A DNA stretch of 64,000 nucleotides from Cornus controversa (Eukaryota; Streptophyta; Magnoliopsida; Cornales; Cornaceae). A model generated the notes under the pieces. It saw only the letters and a list, made by a program, of their open reading frames with translations, was not told the origin of the DNA and made no database searches. The position numbers were made by a program, and so were the translations under genes. How positions within the stretch are numbered: position 1 is the stretch's first letter; each line of letters starts with the position of its first letter. The stretch covers positions 54,145,755-54,209,754 of the forward strand of contig CM048853.1 of assembly GCA_026545225.1 (NCBI GenBank), read 5' to 3'. Positions 1 through 10,858 of this stretch are shown piece after piece.

Positions 1-884
1 GCCAATGAAAACCATATAATTGGATTGACCATTATATTCGTCAATCATCTCAATATGGAAAAGATCACCACTGTTCCTCTGTTGTTCCCAAGTTGCCCTT
101 CTATGTAACTATTTGTCTTTTTTCTTTTCCCTTTTGCCTGTAAGGCACTATTTGTTTGTTTCTTTTTCCTCGAACATTTTCCATCGAGGATTGCTTTTAT
201 TTTCTTTTCTATTTTTTATGTTATCTTATTGAACAATACATGTTTGTTTAAACAAACAAAACCCTAATTTGCTTATGCGCTTTGGTATATACAATGATCT
301 TCAGTTTTTTTTTTTTTATTTAATATATGATTTTCATTCTTGGAGTGACTGCAATGGGATACTAAAGGAGATTTAATATGGAAGGAGCGTTGATGATGTA
401 GATAACTGGCATTCTGGTGGTCATGAGTCATGATCCTTTAATCAACTTTCACTTTTAGTGGGTTAAGCTAAAGAAAATTTTTCTCTAACCAACTCGGCTA
501 GAACAGAATACTCTAATCTAAAAGGGTGAAGTTGTTTTTCTTCAGCCTGGGGTTGGGCTTGCCTTAGGGCATTTTTTCCGCAGCTCCACTTGAGCATTAA
601 GGTTTTAGTTATCTATGGAATTAGAAACTCACCGTGGGACTTCATACGCTGTTCTTTTGAAAATTTGAGTTTCTTTTGAATTAGAAATTAGCTAAATCAA
701 GAGCAATCATGTGTATAAATAATACACTGCATGGACCCCTATTTGTAAGTTGTTTCAAGCCATTCCAAAGTTCATTTAGTAAGAAAGTTGTTGTGCCAAC
801 AAATGGCATATGAAATTGGTTGCTACTTGGTTGCATATTATTTATATCAATCCTTGCTATGATGCTTGTCTTGAACATCTGCAG
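1..884 (+). other. Non-coding sequence upstream of first visible VTT exon, probable intron
   Basis: No reading frame here resembles the missing N-terminal part of the VTT protein that begins at 885. The stretch ends in a splice acceptor (tctgcag, 878-884). It is therefore most simply read as intron, with the start codon upstream of the window. Pyrimidine-rich and T-run tracts are present; no other feature was recognised. Confidence 0.5.
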
Positions 885-3800
885 GAAGTTATCCCTTTTA
901 TAAATTGGGAGATGAAAACTTTCAGCACTCCAACTTTGGCAGCTATCATAGTTGCTACAGTGGCATTATTACCTGCTGTATTTTTGCCAACAACACCTTC
1001 TATGTGGGTGGCTGGAATGACTTTTGGATATGTGACCGGGTTCCTACTAATCATAGCTGGGGTGGCTGGGGGAGTGTCATTACCTTATTTCGTTGGTTTT
1101 CTGTTTAACAATAGAATCCAAGTAAGTATAGAGTATTTTAAATTTCTTCTTCTTCTACATTATAAAATTATCTCATGTTCAAATTGATTTTCTTTTTTCA
1201 CTCAGAGATGGTTGGATAAGCATCCAAAGCAGTCTTCCATTGTAAGACTAGCTGGAGAAGGAAATTGGTTTCATCAGTTTAAAGCTGTCACCTTAATTAG
1301 ACTTTCCCCATTTCCATATGTTCTATTCAACTATGCCGCAGTGGCCACGAATGTGAAGTATAGCCCTTACTTAGTGGGGTCGTTGTTGGGAATGGTGCCT
1401 GAAATATTTCTTGCAATCTACAGGTTCGACTTCTTCTCCCATACCACTTGTCATCTCTATGGACTTCTAGTACGTAACTAAATACATTAAAATGCAAGGT
1501 CATACATGTAGATGCAATAGAAACCATTGCCTTTCATTATATAGTTTTTTTTTTTTATGGGCAAATGACGTTTGTTGCATAAAGCCATAAAGCACCGTTT
1601 ACTATACTCAATTTTAATTTATGGCCAATTTAGGTCAACATAGACATGTCATCTAATGACATATTTCGGAAAATGGTGTTAGTTCTAAGGATGGTATTAC
1701 TTTTTAGTGATTGCTTGGGTTGGGTTGAACTATGTGCATGCTGGTTATATCTTATCAATGACCGTTCATCGGACAATTTAACAAATTTTCTCACTTTTAT
1801 TATTTCCTTTGATCTGTAGACACCATGCTGCATATTTATTCAATGGGCATTGAATTTATATCTAACAAAAGTACTTCTCTTATTGGTAATTCACATTTTT
1901 TAAATTCACTATGTTCTATGTTGATTTAAATATATAGGCAATAATTATTAGGTTCTATAAGTGTACTTTTTGTTGTGGACTTCTCTACTTTGGAAAATGC
2001 TCAATCGAATGTAAGACGGAAGAAAAATGGGTCAATGCCAAGAGAAAAGAGATGATGGTTTAAGGTGTATAACTTAACAAAATATATATCGTTAAATGTG
2101 GCAAAATGATCAGATATGAGTTGAGTCGACTTGATATCACAACTTGCAAGCATAGTGCTACACATTTGAACTAAAGGTACTTTTGCGTAATCTATAAAGA
2201 ATTATTATGGTTCTGGTACAAATGTGGAATAAACAATATTTTTGCTGATTTAATATCATTTGTAAATCACTAACAGAAGCAACCTGGTCAAATCTACACC
2301 ACACAGAAAGTATCTGGAGCCACATGTATCACATAAGTCCATCAGCAATCGAACTTAACAACTCTTGATTGTTGCCAAGAGACTCTAGCCCACATAACTG
2401 CTTTGTTGGGGTTAACCTAACATTGTTTTACGTCACTTTTACCATTGCCTTAGAAAGTTTATTTTGGCCATGTTCATACAGACTAAAATGGGCCTCTATT
2501 GATGAATTAGTACTCCCTGATCAAGTCACTCCCCAGTATGCTTGTTGTACTCCCTAAAACAAGGCATGATGTCGAATGAGTGGAGACAAAGTACAATAGT
2601 ACCAATTTACAAAAATAAGGGGGATATACAAAATTGTGGTGATAACAGGGGAATTAAATTAATGAATCATACAATAAAAAATTGAAAAAGGTTAATAGAA
2701 CAACGAATAAGGAACGAATCACGGTATCCGATAACCGATTCGAATTCATGCTAGGGAGATCTCTAATGGAAGCTATATACCTACTTACACAATTAGTCGA
2801 AGAATGTAGGAGTAAACAACAAGACTTACATATAGTTTTTATAGACAGAAAAAGCGTATGATAGGGTGTCAAGAGATATAATTTGGTGGGCTCTACAAAA
2901 AAATAAATTCCCTTACAAATCATAAAAAATATACAAGATATGTATATGAACACAAAAACTAAAGTTGGTAACATGTGTGCGCAAAGTTTGCAGTCGCGGA
3001 CGCGGTATAACGAAATCAAGTCCGTATCGGTGTAATGTAACAGAATCGGGGTTCGTATTGAGGTAACGTAATGGAATCGGTTATCGCAGTCGTGAATTTT
3101 TCTCAACCATGCACATAGTGCATAAAGTGCACCAATATGCAACTCTTTACAACATAATTCGATAAAAATGAGTTTTTAGTAATTTTAGTTATTTTTATTG
3201 AATTTTTAAATTCATTGAATACACATATTGACTTATTAATGAATTCTAAGTAACTATCGTTGTTAAAAATGCTTAGTATTATACTTTTAAGAAAAATTAA
3301 TGAATAAAAATTAATTCAATGATGAAATTAATGAATATTTGCACCTTATATAACATGTAAAAAACAAAATATAGAAATAAAAATAAATTAGACATAAAAT
3401 ATTTTTTTTACATGAGATTTGCAAGAGTAAAAAAACACAAAAATTAAACCTTGCGTGTACCGTAACTCACCGGCATACCAGTGGGTCTCGGTATCGGAGC
3501 CTTCCGGTACCGTTATGAACCGACTAGTTCAGAGAACCATGCATGTGGGGAACCTAGTGAGTTTTATATAAACATAAGATTGCACCAAGGATCAGTGCTA
3601 AGCCCATATTCATTTGCTATAATCTTAGATGAAATAACAAAAGACTTCCAAAATGAGATTCGTGCATGATGTTTGCAGATGATATAGTGGTATTAGATAC
3701 CTCTAAAGAGAACCTAACAATAAAACTAGAAATGTGGAGAAGTGCTTTAGAATCAAAAGGATTAAGTATTAGTCAAACTAAAACTGAATAAGGAACCAGA

Positions 3801-5301
3801 CATTGATAATATAATGATAACACTTCCAAACCAAATGATTACTCAAAACAACCACTTTCGCTACCTAGGATCAATAATACAAATAGATGGAGAGATAGAG
3901 AGTGATAAAATTAGCATAATTGGAGCGAGTTGGACAAAATGTAGAGTGAGATTTTATGTTAAAAGAAAAAAGTTATAAGACCGTTATTAGACCAGTTATG
4001 TTGTTTGAGCGGAATTTTGGCCCTAAAAAAGAAACAAGAACAACGTATTCATGTAGCGGAAATGAGAATTTTAAGATGGATGTGCAGAGTGAGTAGAAAA
4101 GATAGGGTCACTAATGAAAGCGTGAGAGAAAAATTAGGCGTGACACCCATTGGTAAGACAATTAGAGATGGTAGATTTAGATGGTTTGGACACATACATC
4201 GGAAATTTAGAGATGCGCTAATCAAACGAAGAAGGCTAGTTGTAATATAAGGTAAGAGACGGGGAGGACAACCAAATTTAACATGGAACATGGTTATTAA
4301 AATTGACTTTAGAAAGTTAAATATAGTAGGTGAAATGACATGTAATAGGAAGGATTGGAGAAAGAATTCATGTGGTCTACCCCATTCATATGGGATTAAT
4401 GCAAGGATGATAATGATGATGATGAAATTCATGCTACTTAAGATTTTGAACTATAATGCAAAACGAAAAAGGATTTAAAATTCCTTTTCTTTTTAATTTT
4501 TTTATATAGAACTACTCTTGACAAATGGAAATTCCAAACACAAACTTTAGGATGGTGTGTTGAGTTTTGGGTTGCCACCAAAAAAAATGTGTCTAATTGT
4601 CCTTCATATTGACCAACCAATGAAAATAATGACATCTCTAATGATGAGTGGAATTTGTTGTATGGATTCACTCCCGAACATCATTCCCTTTGCTCTATTC
4701 ATGAACTTGGCACTAAAGTTTATCTTTACGTTGTCATTTGCAGCTAGGTTTTTACACTCTCTCTTCTGGATCTGTAACTATGGTTTTGGTCACATTTTAA
4801 AATATATGTTGGCAACAAGATGTTTTCACTGTATTTTCATTGTGCTCTTTCTGAGAAAATATTGTTCATTTCTTTTTACCACATGTGCCTTCTTTTACTG
4901 CCAAGGTCTTTAATATCCAGGAAATTCTTCAAAATTCTGTTGCCATTCAATATTGTGCAGTTATGCTTTAATGCTGTTGTAATTCACTCTATAATGCATT
5001 TAGATCACACTACCAGTCTCTCAAATGCGTTCACTGGAATCATCACTTATCTGAGTTGCACCATTCTAACTTTGGTCATTTTCTGTTTCCCAGTGGAATT
5101 TTAATACAGACTATGGCTGATGCGACACGAGGTCAGAAATCTATTTCCACACTGCAGAAAACGTTTGATATTATTGGGTTATGCGCCAGCGTCACTGCTA
5201 CTATAATTATTGGAATTTATGCCGATAAGAAAATAAATCAGCTACGCGACAAAGAAGAGCCACATCAGCTACGTGACAAAGAAGAACCACAACTGGGATA
5301 A
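885..5301 (+). CDS. TVP38/TMEM64 (VTT/DedA-domain) membrane protein, last three exons, 5' partial
   Basis: Polytopic endomembrane protein of the SNARE-associated Golgi / VTT family. Animal relatives TMEM41B and VMP1 scramble lipids; the plant members are poorly characterised. Exons seen: 885-1121, 1206-1423 and 5094-5301, joined by GT-AG introns of 84 and 3670 bp. Together they encode 220 residues plus stop. Exon 1 holds two hydrophobic segments around [15 protein letters not shown], a family signature. Exon 2 holds [12 protein letters not shown] followed by the proline-containing loop [13 protein letters not shown], the conserved VTT core. Exon 3 starts by completing a split serine codon (AG|T, AIYSGILIQT) and carries the last membrane helix ([17 protein letters not shown]) and a charged tail. 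The tail has a 9-residue tandem duplication (HQLRDKEEP). Family members are about 270-350 residues, so roughly 70-100 N-terminal residues are missing, upstream of the window. The large last intron contains a dead RTE LINE. Exon structure is inferred from frame continuity and splice sites; the family call is secure. Confidence 0.9.
1424..2560 (+). other. First part of VTT last intron, no recognised element
   Basis: AT-rich intronic DNA after the donor at 1424 (cag|gttcg). Short open frames here are not conserved-looking. No repeat with recognisable ends was seen before the RTE remnant that starts near 2563. Confidence 0.6.
2563..4425 (+). mobile_element. RTE-clade non-LTR retrotransposon remnant, 5'-truncated
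   Basis: Broken reverse transcriptase in the sense orientation inside the VTT intron. Recognisable blocks in order: [18 protein letters not shown] with [10 protein letters not shown] (about 2570-2680); [14 protein letters not shown] and the palm-A region DLHIVFID (about 2735-2850); [13 protein letters not shown] (about 3575-3625); the catalytic FADDIVVLD (about 3673-3700); [14 protein letters not shown] (about 3745-3790); the C-terminal [20 protein letters not shown] block (about 4065-4125); and RFRWFGH (about 4173-4195). This block order is typical of plant RTE elements. It ends in a short (gat/atg)n tail at 4405-4425, also typical of the clade. Several stops and frameshifts and a roughly 560-bp insertion (2986-3540) make it dead. 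The endonuclease domain is absent. Confidence 0.8.
2986..3540. repeat. Insertion of unknown class inside the RTE remnant
   Basis: About 555 bp interrupt the RTE coding sequence between the palm region (…TKVGNMC) and the LHQGS block. The insertion has an AT-rich centre. Its GC-richer flanks contain many cgtatcgg / ggtaccgt words (3000-3080 and 3455-3525). No open frame or clean terminal repeat could be defined by eye. A decayed MITE is the likeliest reading. Confidence 0.45.
4430..5160 (+). repeat. Source copy of a segment duplicated at 29.66-30.19 kb
   Basis: The end of the VTT intron plus the first third of its last exon has a diverged direct copy about 25 kb downstream. Matching landmarks include agattttgaa followed by atgcaaaacgaaaaagga, atgcatttaga, gagttgcacc, the acceptor cccag with tggaattttaatac, and tccacactgcagaa. 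This copy retains the working exon; the downstream copy is broken. Confidence 0.75.
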
Positions 5302-7290
5302 TTCAGTGTTATATACAGAGGGCTAACTAATGTGTTGGCCACCAAAGTCAGGTTGCAAAGACTCTCTTAGATTAAGAGGCATCCTTTGGGGTCGGCATAT
5401 TTGTATTGTACATAGGACTTGTAGATACTGTTGGTTTGTTATGTTCTGCGAGTAAGGAGCTGGAAAATATATGGCAACAGAAATGTAAAGAACTTGACTC
5501 TTCTGTTTTAATCTACGTTTAAAAGAAGCAATTTGAATTTAGAAGGTAAACAAAAGATTGATTGGTCATAGACTCATAGTCCATCCATTTAAGAGCTTTC
5601 TTTTCAGTTTTCAGTTTCTTGGTATATCGAAACTGGCTCTTTGCATGCTCGTGTTGGTTCTACTTTTTTACATTCCATTTTAAAGGACCAACATAGCGTT
5701 ATTCGTGAACGTGTCAACCTCAGGGAAGGCTTTTATGTGCCACGAAGTCAACAATAACCGGGAACTCTCCAGAACAGTTTTCCGTTGAATGCAAATACCT
5801 TCATCCTCTTTCAATATAATTCATCAGTTTCAATCCAATACTAACAATTTCTGGTTTGATGCTTGAGTAATCCGATGTTGTCCATGACAGCACATTCTTA
5901 GTTTCTTTTTCTTTCTTTCTTTCTTTTAGCTAATTAATTTATATTTCTGCAATTGTTGGCTTTTTTATAATACCTATGTGATTATACCTCCAGTGGGTTG
6001 AATCAGCTTTTTAAAAGATTCAGATTATCATGTTAAACCAGAAAAAAAAGGGAAAAAAAAAATTTCATTACAGTAACCATGGAGCAAACTGAACCAGTTT
6101 GGTTTGGTTACATGATTTAGTGAAACCAAACGGTGCAGATTGAGATGTTTTGAAACCAAACTAAACCATGTGCACCTCTGAGATAATTTGAAACCAAACT
6201 AAACCATGTGCACCTCTACTTACATAGTACAAATGCCTTTGACACTTTCACAGATTCACCAAAAATGATTCTAAGAAAACTCTGCATAATTTTGAAAAGG
6301 TGCTACAGCCTACAGCCTACAGCCCTTACTAATGGAGGAGCAAATGGAACCTGCAATACATAGATTAGGGAGTATATTATATACAAACCATAGCGCTGAA
6401 AGACGATATCTAGATTTACAACTTTTACTGAATTGACAACATAGATTGGATACTGCTGGGACACCTACACATAAAGTATGCCTTTGTCACCATTCACCGA
6501 TGGCTTTGACATAGCATTATATTAATAAAAAATGAGTATAAAAGGCGTCTGAATGAATCTTCAGAAGATGAGAGACATCACCACCCAATGATAAATTAAG
6601 TGGGCAACCTTACATCATGCCAAGGTTCATTCGAGCTCAAAAGGCACAAGGGTTCTCTCTTAGTTATATTCCAACATGCACACTGCTATTACTAAAAAAG
6701 AAGGATACGCTAACGCAATAAACTCAAAGCAAATGGAACCTCCAACACACAGCTTAGGGAGTATATTATATACAAACAATAGCTCTTGAAGAAGATTTTT
6801 ATACTTCGAACGTGCTCTAAATAGTCATCAAATGAATACAAGTAATTGTTAATTCTTGCAAACTAAAATCTAAATGTGTGCCTGAGTGGCTGGCTCATAA
6901 TCATATAATTGAAATTGAGGGAGAGAGTCATAAATCTCGCTACAAAGTCACAAGGACAATGTCTGTTCTAAAAATATGGCTTGCTAAATATCAGTGCTGT
7001 CCTTATTCCACATGAATCTCCTCATTGCAGCTGTACCAGAGGCCATAACTTTTTTTTGGTTCTGCAACAGTTTTTCCAACACCAGTATCCACTCACATCC
7101 ATATGTCCTCTCCAAAAGCACCCAAGATGTCAGAATTCGAGAGTTTGAAAAATTATACTGTACCTAAAAGAACCGAGACAATTATTAGAGAGAGGGAGAA
7201 AGAGAAATAAAGAAAAAGGAATTGCCTGGAGAGTATATTATAACAAATTATGGTTATGTAAAATAGAGAGTAAAACAAGTACGTACCTGA
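5302..7290. other. Downstream flank of VTT gene with short repeats, no gene
   Basis: The 3' untranslated region presumably lies in the first few hundred bases. A block at about 5748-5865 (agtcaacaataaccgggaac and following) recurs at about 35497-35610. A short tandem repeat built on aaaccaaactaaaccatgtg lies at about 6150-6220. The phrase ttagggagtatattatatac occurs at about 6366 and 6751, each after tggaacct, so a diverged direct repeat about 385 bp apart is likely. Around 7056-7115 the text accagtatccactcacatcc matches about 24460-24485, flanking the NBS-LRR debris at both sites. Confidence 0.6.
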
Positions 7291-7352
7291 ATGGCATTTG
7301 GGGGTTTTCCAACGTGAATAAAAACCAGAAGGATACAATGTAAGCATGAATT

Positions 7353-7735
7353 TCAATCCAAGTTTACGATGTCTTCATCATCGAGCTGTATGTGGCGGAT
7401 TGGAGCAATGGTGGACCAATCTTTCCCTTTCTGCCCCTGGTAACATTCTTTCGGCAATGGACAGTTGTATATTTCAAGGAAAGAGAGGGAGTTTGGTAGC
7501 CCCTCTTCTGGCAAGGACTGGTGCTTAGGGCAACCATAGATTGTTAGACTTGTAAGAGAGGTGAGGTTGTGGTTTAGTGACTTCAGATTTGAAGAGAGGT
7601 GGGCAATAGGCACTCCTCTGGAAATGACTTCAACATATCTTCACTGCTGATCCAGAAACCTTCAAGAGAGGGGAGTCTTTGCAAACGTTTCATCAGTTTC
7701 TCGCAATTTTTTATCACAAGGAGACGTAGGTTGGC
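7353..7735 (-). pseudogene. CC-NBS-LRR gene, C-terminal LRR fragment
   Basis: Read on the minus strand, this is the end of an RPP13-like CNL intracellular immune receptor. The first part (7735 to about 7620) reads LRLLVIKNCEKLMKR, LPSLEGFWISSEDM and SFPEECLLPTSLQ. After a frameshift near 7600 comes SLTSLTIYGCPKHQSLPEEG, then the typical C-terminal block GQKGKDWSTIAPIRHIQLDD, ending at a stop at 7353. Only about four terminal repeats remain. It abuts, in opposite orientation, a CC-NBS fragment starting near 7740, so it cannot be part of an intact gene here. Confidence 0.85.
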
Positions 7736-7739
7736 AGGC

Positions 7740-8480
7740 TAGCCTCCCTCGAGAAAGGATTCAATTCAAATGTAAAAGATTGGCTTGACAAGCTCCAACA
7801 TGCTGTCTACCATGCTAACGATTTGCTGGATGAGATTGCTACCAAAGTCTTGAGAGTCGAATTGGAAGTTAAGCAACATAAATCAGGTTGGTTTCAGTCG
7901 ATTTATCTATCTAATGAAGAAATTTCTAGTACTAATCAAGTGATAGAGTCCAAGATAAAAGAGGTCATCACTAACTTGGAAGATTTTGTCAAAAAGGCTT
8001 CCAACAACTTCTTTTTTGATGGATGAATCTAGTGATTATGGTAGGTATAATTACAAAGAGAAAATAATTGATTTATTGTTGTGTCTCATGAATTTACTAG
8101 CAAGAAAATCTCCATTGTGGGATTGGGTGGGATGCACAAGACCACCCTTGCTCAACTTGTATACAATGATGCTGGAGTGGATCACAATTTTGATATAAAA
8201 GCATGGGTTTGTGTTTCTGATGAATTTGATATTTCTATGATAGCAAAGAAAATTGTTTGAAGTTGTTACCTCGTCGACCAATGACTCCAACGACTTAAAT
8301 TTACTTCAAATCAAGTTGAAAGATAATTTAAGAGGAAAGAAATTTTTATTTGTTTTAAACAATGTTTCGAATGAAAATTACAATGTCCGGGACCTCCTCT
8401 TGAGAAGGCCTTTTAGCATAGGGCATCGAAAACTAGATCGTAACAACACGTCATGAAAAAGTTGCAAAAATCATGGGTAG
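7740..8480 (+). pseudogene. CC-NBS fragment of a CNL resistance gene, plus-strand copy
   Basis: Starts within the coiled-coil domain: VKDWLDKLQHAVYHANDLLD, near the EDVID-equivalent region. It continues through the linker (VIESKIKEVITNLEDFVKK), the pre-P-loop block YNYKEKIIDLLL and a P-loop reading GGMHKTTLAQLVYND. It then runs through FDIKAWVCVSDEFDIS to a kinase-2 block KKFLFVLNNVSNENYN and TTRHEK. Two key sites are altered: the P-loop lysine-preceding glycine (usually GGMGKTT) is histidine, and the kinase-2 aspartates (usually VLDDVWNENY) are asparagines. Frameshifts occur near 8024, 8100 and 8260. The LRR is missing. It is the left arm of an inverted duplication with 8530-9060. Confidence 0.88.
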
Positions 8481-9060
8481 TGTTCCTAGTCATGCATTTC
8501 TTAATAAAATGAAAGCTAACCAGCAATGGCTGCTAACCAGCAATCGCTTGTTTTTCATAACGTGTTGTTACGATAATCATACTTTTCGGTGCCCAAACAT
8601 TGTAATTCTCATTTGAAACATGGTTTAAAACCAGTAAAAATTTCCTCCCACTTAAACTATCTTTCAACTTGAATTGAAATAAATTTAGTTCATCGGTGTC
8701 ATTGGTTGATGAGGTAACCACATTAACAATTTTCTTTGTTATCATAAAAATATCAAATTCATCAAAAACACAAAACCATGCTTTTATATCGAAATTCTAA
8801 TACACTCCACTATCATTGTATACAAGTTGAGTAAAGGTGGTTACGGGAATTTCATTGCTAATATTTTCTCTGTCATTATCCCTACTGTAGACACTAGATT
8901 CATCCATCTGAGAAGTCGTTGAAAGGCTTTTCAGTTGTTCCTTTCAACATCCTCTCTCAAATCAAGGATATATTTTTGTTTTACAAAATCTTTCAAGTTA
9001 CTGATGACTTTTTTATCCTAGATTCTACCACTTCATTAGACAAATAAATAGAAAGACAGA
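7900..9060. repeat. Inverted duplication of CNL NBS sequence with short central loop
   Basis: The left arm (about 7900-8458) and the right arm (about 8545-9060) are diverged reverse complements of NBS coding sequence. They are separated by roughly 85 bp (8459-8544) that includes two copies of ctaaccagcaat. Near the centre, atcgtaacaacacg at about 8430-8450 pairs with cgtgttgttacgat at about 8561-8574. The right arm lacks the P-loop segment, so the pairing has internal bulges. A transcript across it would fold into a long imperfect hairpin. Confidence 0.8.
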
Positions 9061-9560
9061 CGAAACAAATTTCCGTGTTTTCTCACGCTCTCTTACTCTC
9101 TTTCTGCATTTTCAGTTCTCGTTACTCACTCCAAACCCTTAGATGCCGTTATATATTGCGCTACAAAAGAATCTTAATCCAGATCCAAAACTCACAGGCG
9201 AAAAACGGGTCATAAAATTTTTCCTAATGGTTCAAGGCATTTTTGGGTCAAAAATGGATAGCAACGAGACCTAGGCCAAGGCAAAATTTGGGCCACAACA
9301 TAACAGTAGCAATCTCATCCAGAAAATCGTCCAAACTTTCACTTCGGAGTTGGTAATCGGCTTGTTCTCTGCATCATAGCACTGCTTTAAGGGCCAAGAA
9401 ACTTATCTCCATCTTGTTTACGAGTCCATAATCAAGTTTTCTTTTCAAAAAGAAGTTTCGGAACTCGCAAGAAGTGATCCGTTCAAACAACACTTGAAGG
9501 GATGCTGAGAGAGAGGCTTCACCATGTTCTTTTCTGCTGCAGTTGGAAGAGAGGGGCAGA
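8530..9560 (-). pseudogene. CC-NBS fragment of a CNL resistance gene, minus-strand copy
   Basis: On the minus strand, from about 9550, the Rx-type coiled coil reads ASLSASLQVLFERITSCEF, NFFLKRKLDYGL and MEISFLALKAVL. After a frameshift it continues with SEVKVW and LDDFLDEIA (to about 9310). A non-coding-looking stretch follows (about 9065-9300). Then comes the NBS region with the P-loop itself deleted (TTFTQLVYNDSGVY, stop, NFDIKAW). It ends with VVTSSTNDTDELNLFQFKLK and RKFLLVLNHVSNENYNVW, then IIVTTRYEK at about 8545. It probably belonged to the same former gene as the LRR tail at 7353-7735, now separated by the inverted plus-strand copy. Confidence 0.85.
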
Positions 9561-10700
9561 GAGAGAAACAGAGAATAGCTGTGAATAGAGAAAGGATCAA
9601 GTAAAGCTATTAATGGTACAGTACATTGCACCAAAAATCTAATAATTGCTGCAAAAATAGAACCCCATATGAGGACTGTGCACATATGAGGGGTAGGACT
9701 TGTTACAAGAGCCGAGGGTTTCAGTGCCACACCCATGTCAACAGCACTTGGATTCCTACCGCCAAAAGACGTGGAAGGCGGCAGCAGCAGCAACAACTCA
9801 CTACTTACCTTTCAAAAAAACAACTCACTACTTACCTTTCAAAAAAAAAAACTCAATGATCTACCATTTAAGAACCAAATCAACCATAACAACTCACTGC
9901 TTTACAATTTGAAATTATTACTCGAATTGAAAAGAATCCCTAAATTCAGAGCCCTAATTTTCAAAAAACCCTAATTTCTGAAAAGCCCTAAATTAAGAGA
10001 AGCCCTAATTTTTCAAAAAAACATTTGTGGCCGATCTTTGATTTTCTCTTGGCCTTTCCATAACAGAATTCTTAATTATAGATAAACCATAATTTTACAA
10101 CAAAAAAAAAAACCTAATTTCAGAGAAATAAACCCAGAACTAAGTTAATAAACAGATAATCTAAGTTTGAATACATACCTATTTCGAAGAAAACGACAAC
10201 ATGGCCTTTGATTCGAAACAGTGATGAAGCTCTGATGAACACGAAGTGATGAACGCGAAGTGATGAAGAACACAATATGAAATAGAAGAAACAAACACCC
10301 AATCACTCTGTGTACACGAAGTGAAGAAGAAGAAGAAACAAACTACACGAAAAAATCAAGAAGACGAAGTGATGAAGGAATGAAGAACCCTAAATCACTC
10401 CCTCTCTCTCTCCATTTTTCTGCTCTCTCTCTTCTGCATCGAGACGAACACTCTGGGACAAATACAACTTTTCTGCATAGATAAACACGAGAGAAAAGAA
10501 AGGGAACATTAGCTGCGAGGAAAAGCGGTGCAGATATTCTGTGATGCGCACGGCGCACCCAATGCCCTCTAGAAAAGAGAATAAAAAAATAACAATAACA
10601 TTAACATGTTTTTATGTTAAAATAAAATAAATTATGCAAGAAAACGGTAACATTTTTGGTTGAAAAAAATTAAATAAAAGAAAGGGATAGTATTTTAATT
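9561..10700. other. Non-coding stretch with simple tandem repeats
   Basis: A 27-bp direct repeat (caactcactacttacctttc plus A-run) occupies 9794-9850. Repeats of ccctaattt lie at about 9950-10015. The word gaagtgatgaa recurs between 10240 and 10380. Short open frames exist on both strands but show no recognisable domain. CT-rich tracts around 10397-10435 resemble a plant 5' leader, but no gene was found. Confidence 0.5.
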
Positions 10701-10715
10701 AATTTCCTACTATTA

Positions 10716-10858
10716 GTCCGGCAGAGTAGGTCAGGTGATCAAGTTTTGAATTTGTTCTCTAATGATCAACAGTTCGAGTCTCCTCGTAAATATTAAAAAT
10801 TTGTTCGTTAACTTCAGAACTTTGTGGATAAAATAAGTAAAAAAAAAATTAATTTACT
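10716..10858 (+). mobile_element. Candidate tRNA-derived SINE
   Basis: Contains a box-A-like ggcagagtaggtcaggtga (about 10720-10738). A box-B-like agttcgagtctcc follows about 50 bp further on (about 10771-10783), then an AT-rich body and an A-run near 10838-10848. The order and spacing fit the head of a plant SINE promoted by RNA polymerase III. Target-site duplications were not found and the match to the boxes is imperfect. Confidence 0.35.

Noticed and set aside
2654..3142. Minus-strand 162-codon open frame
   Set aside because: Runs antisense across the RTE remnant and into its insertion; the sense strand shows clear reverse-transcriptase motifs.
5094..5301. The VTT last exon as a separate small gene starting at 5056
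   Set aside because: A split codon, an acceptor and family alignment show it is the final exon of the gene beginning upstream.
9374..9796. A 140-codon minus-strand open frame as an independent gene
   Set aside because: Its second half is the CNL coiled-coil fragment; the first half is unrelated read-through with no recognisable domain.
9940..10020. Telomere-like repeats (ccctaattt)
   Set aside because: The units are irregular and not the plant telomere heptamer; probably simple-sequence drift.
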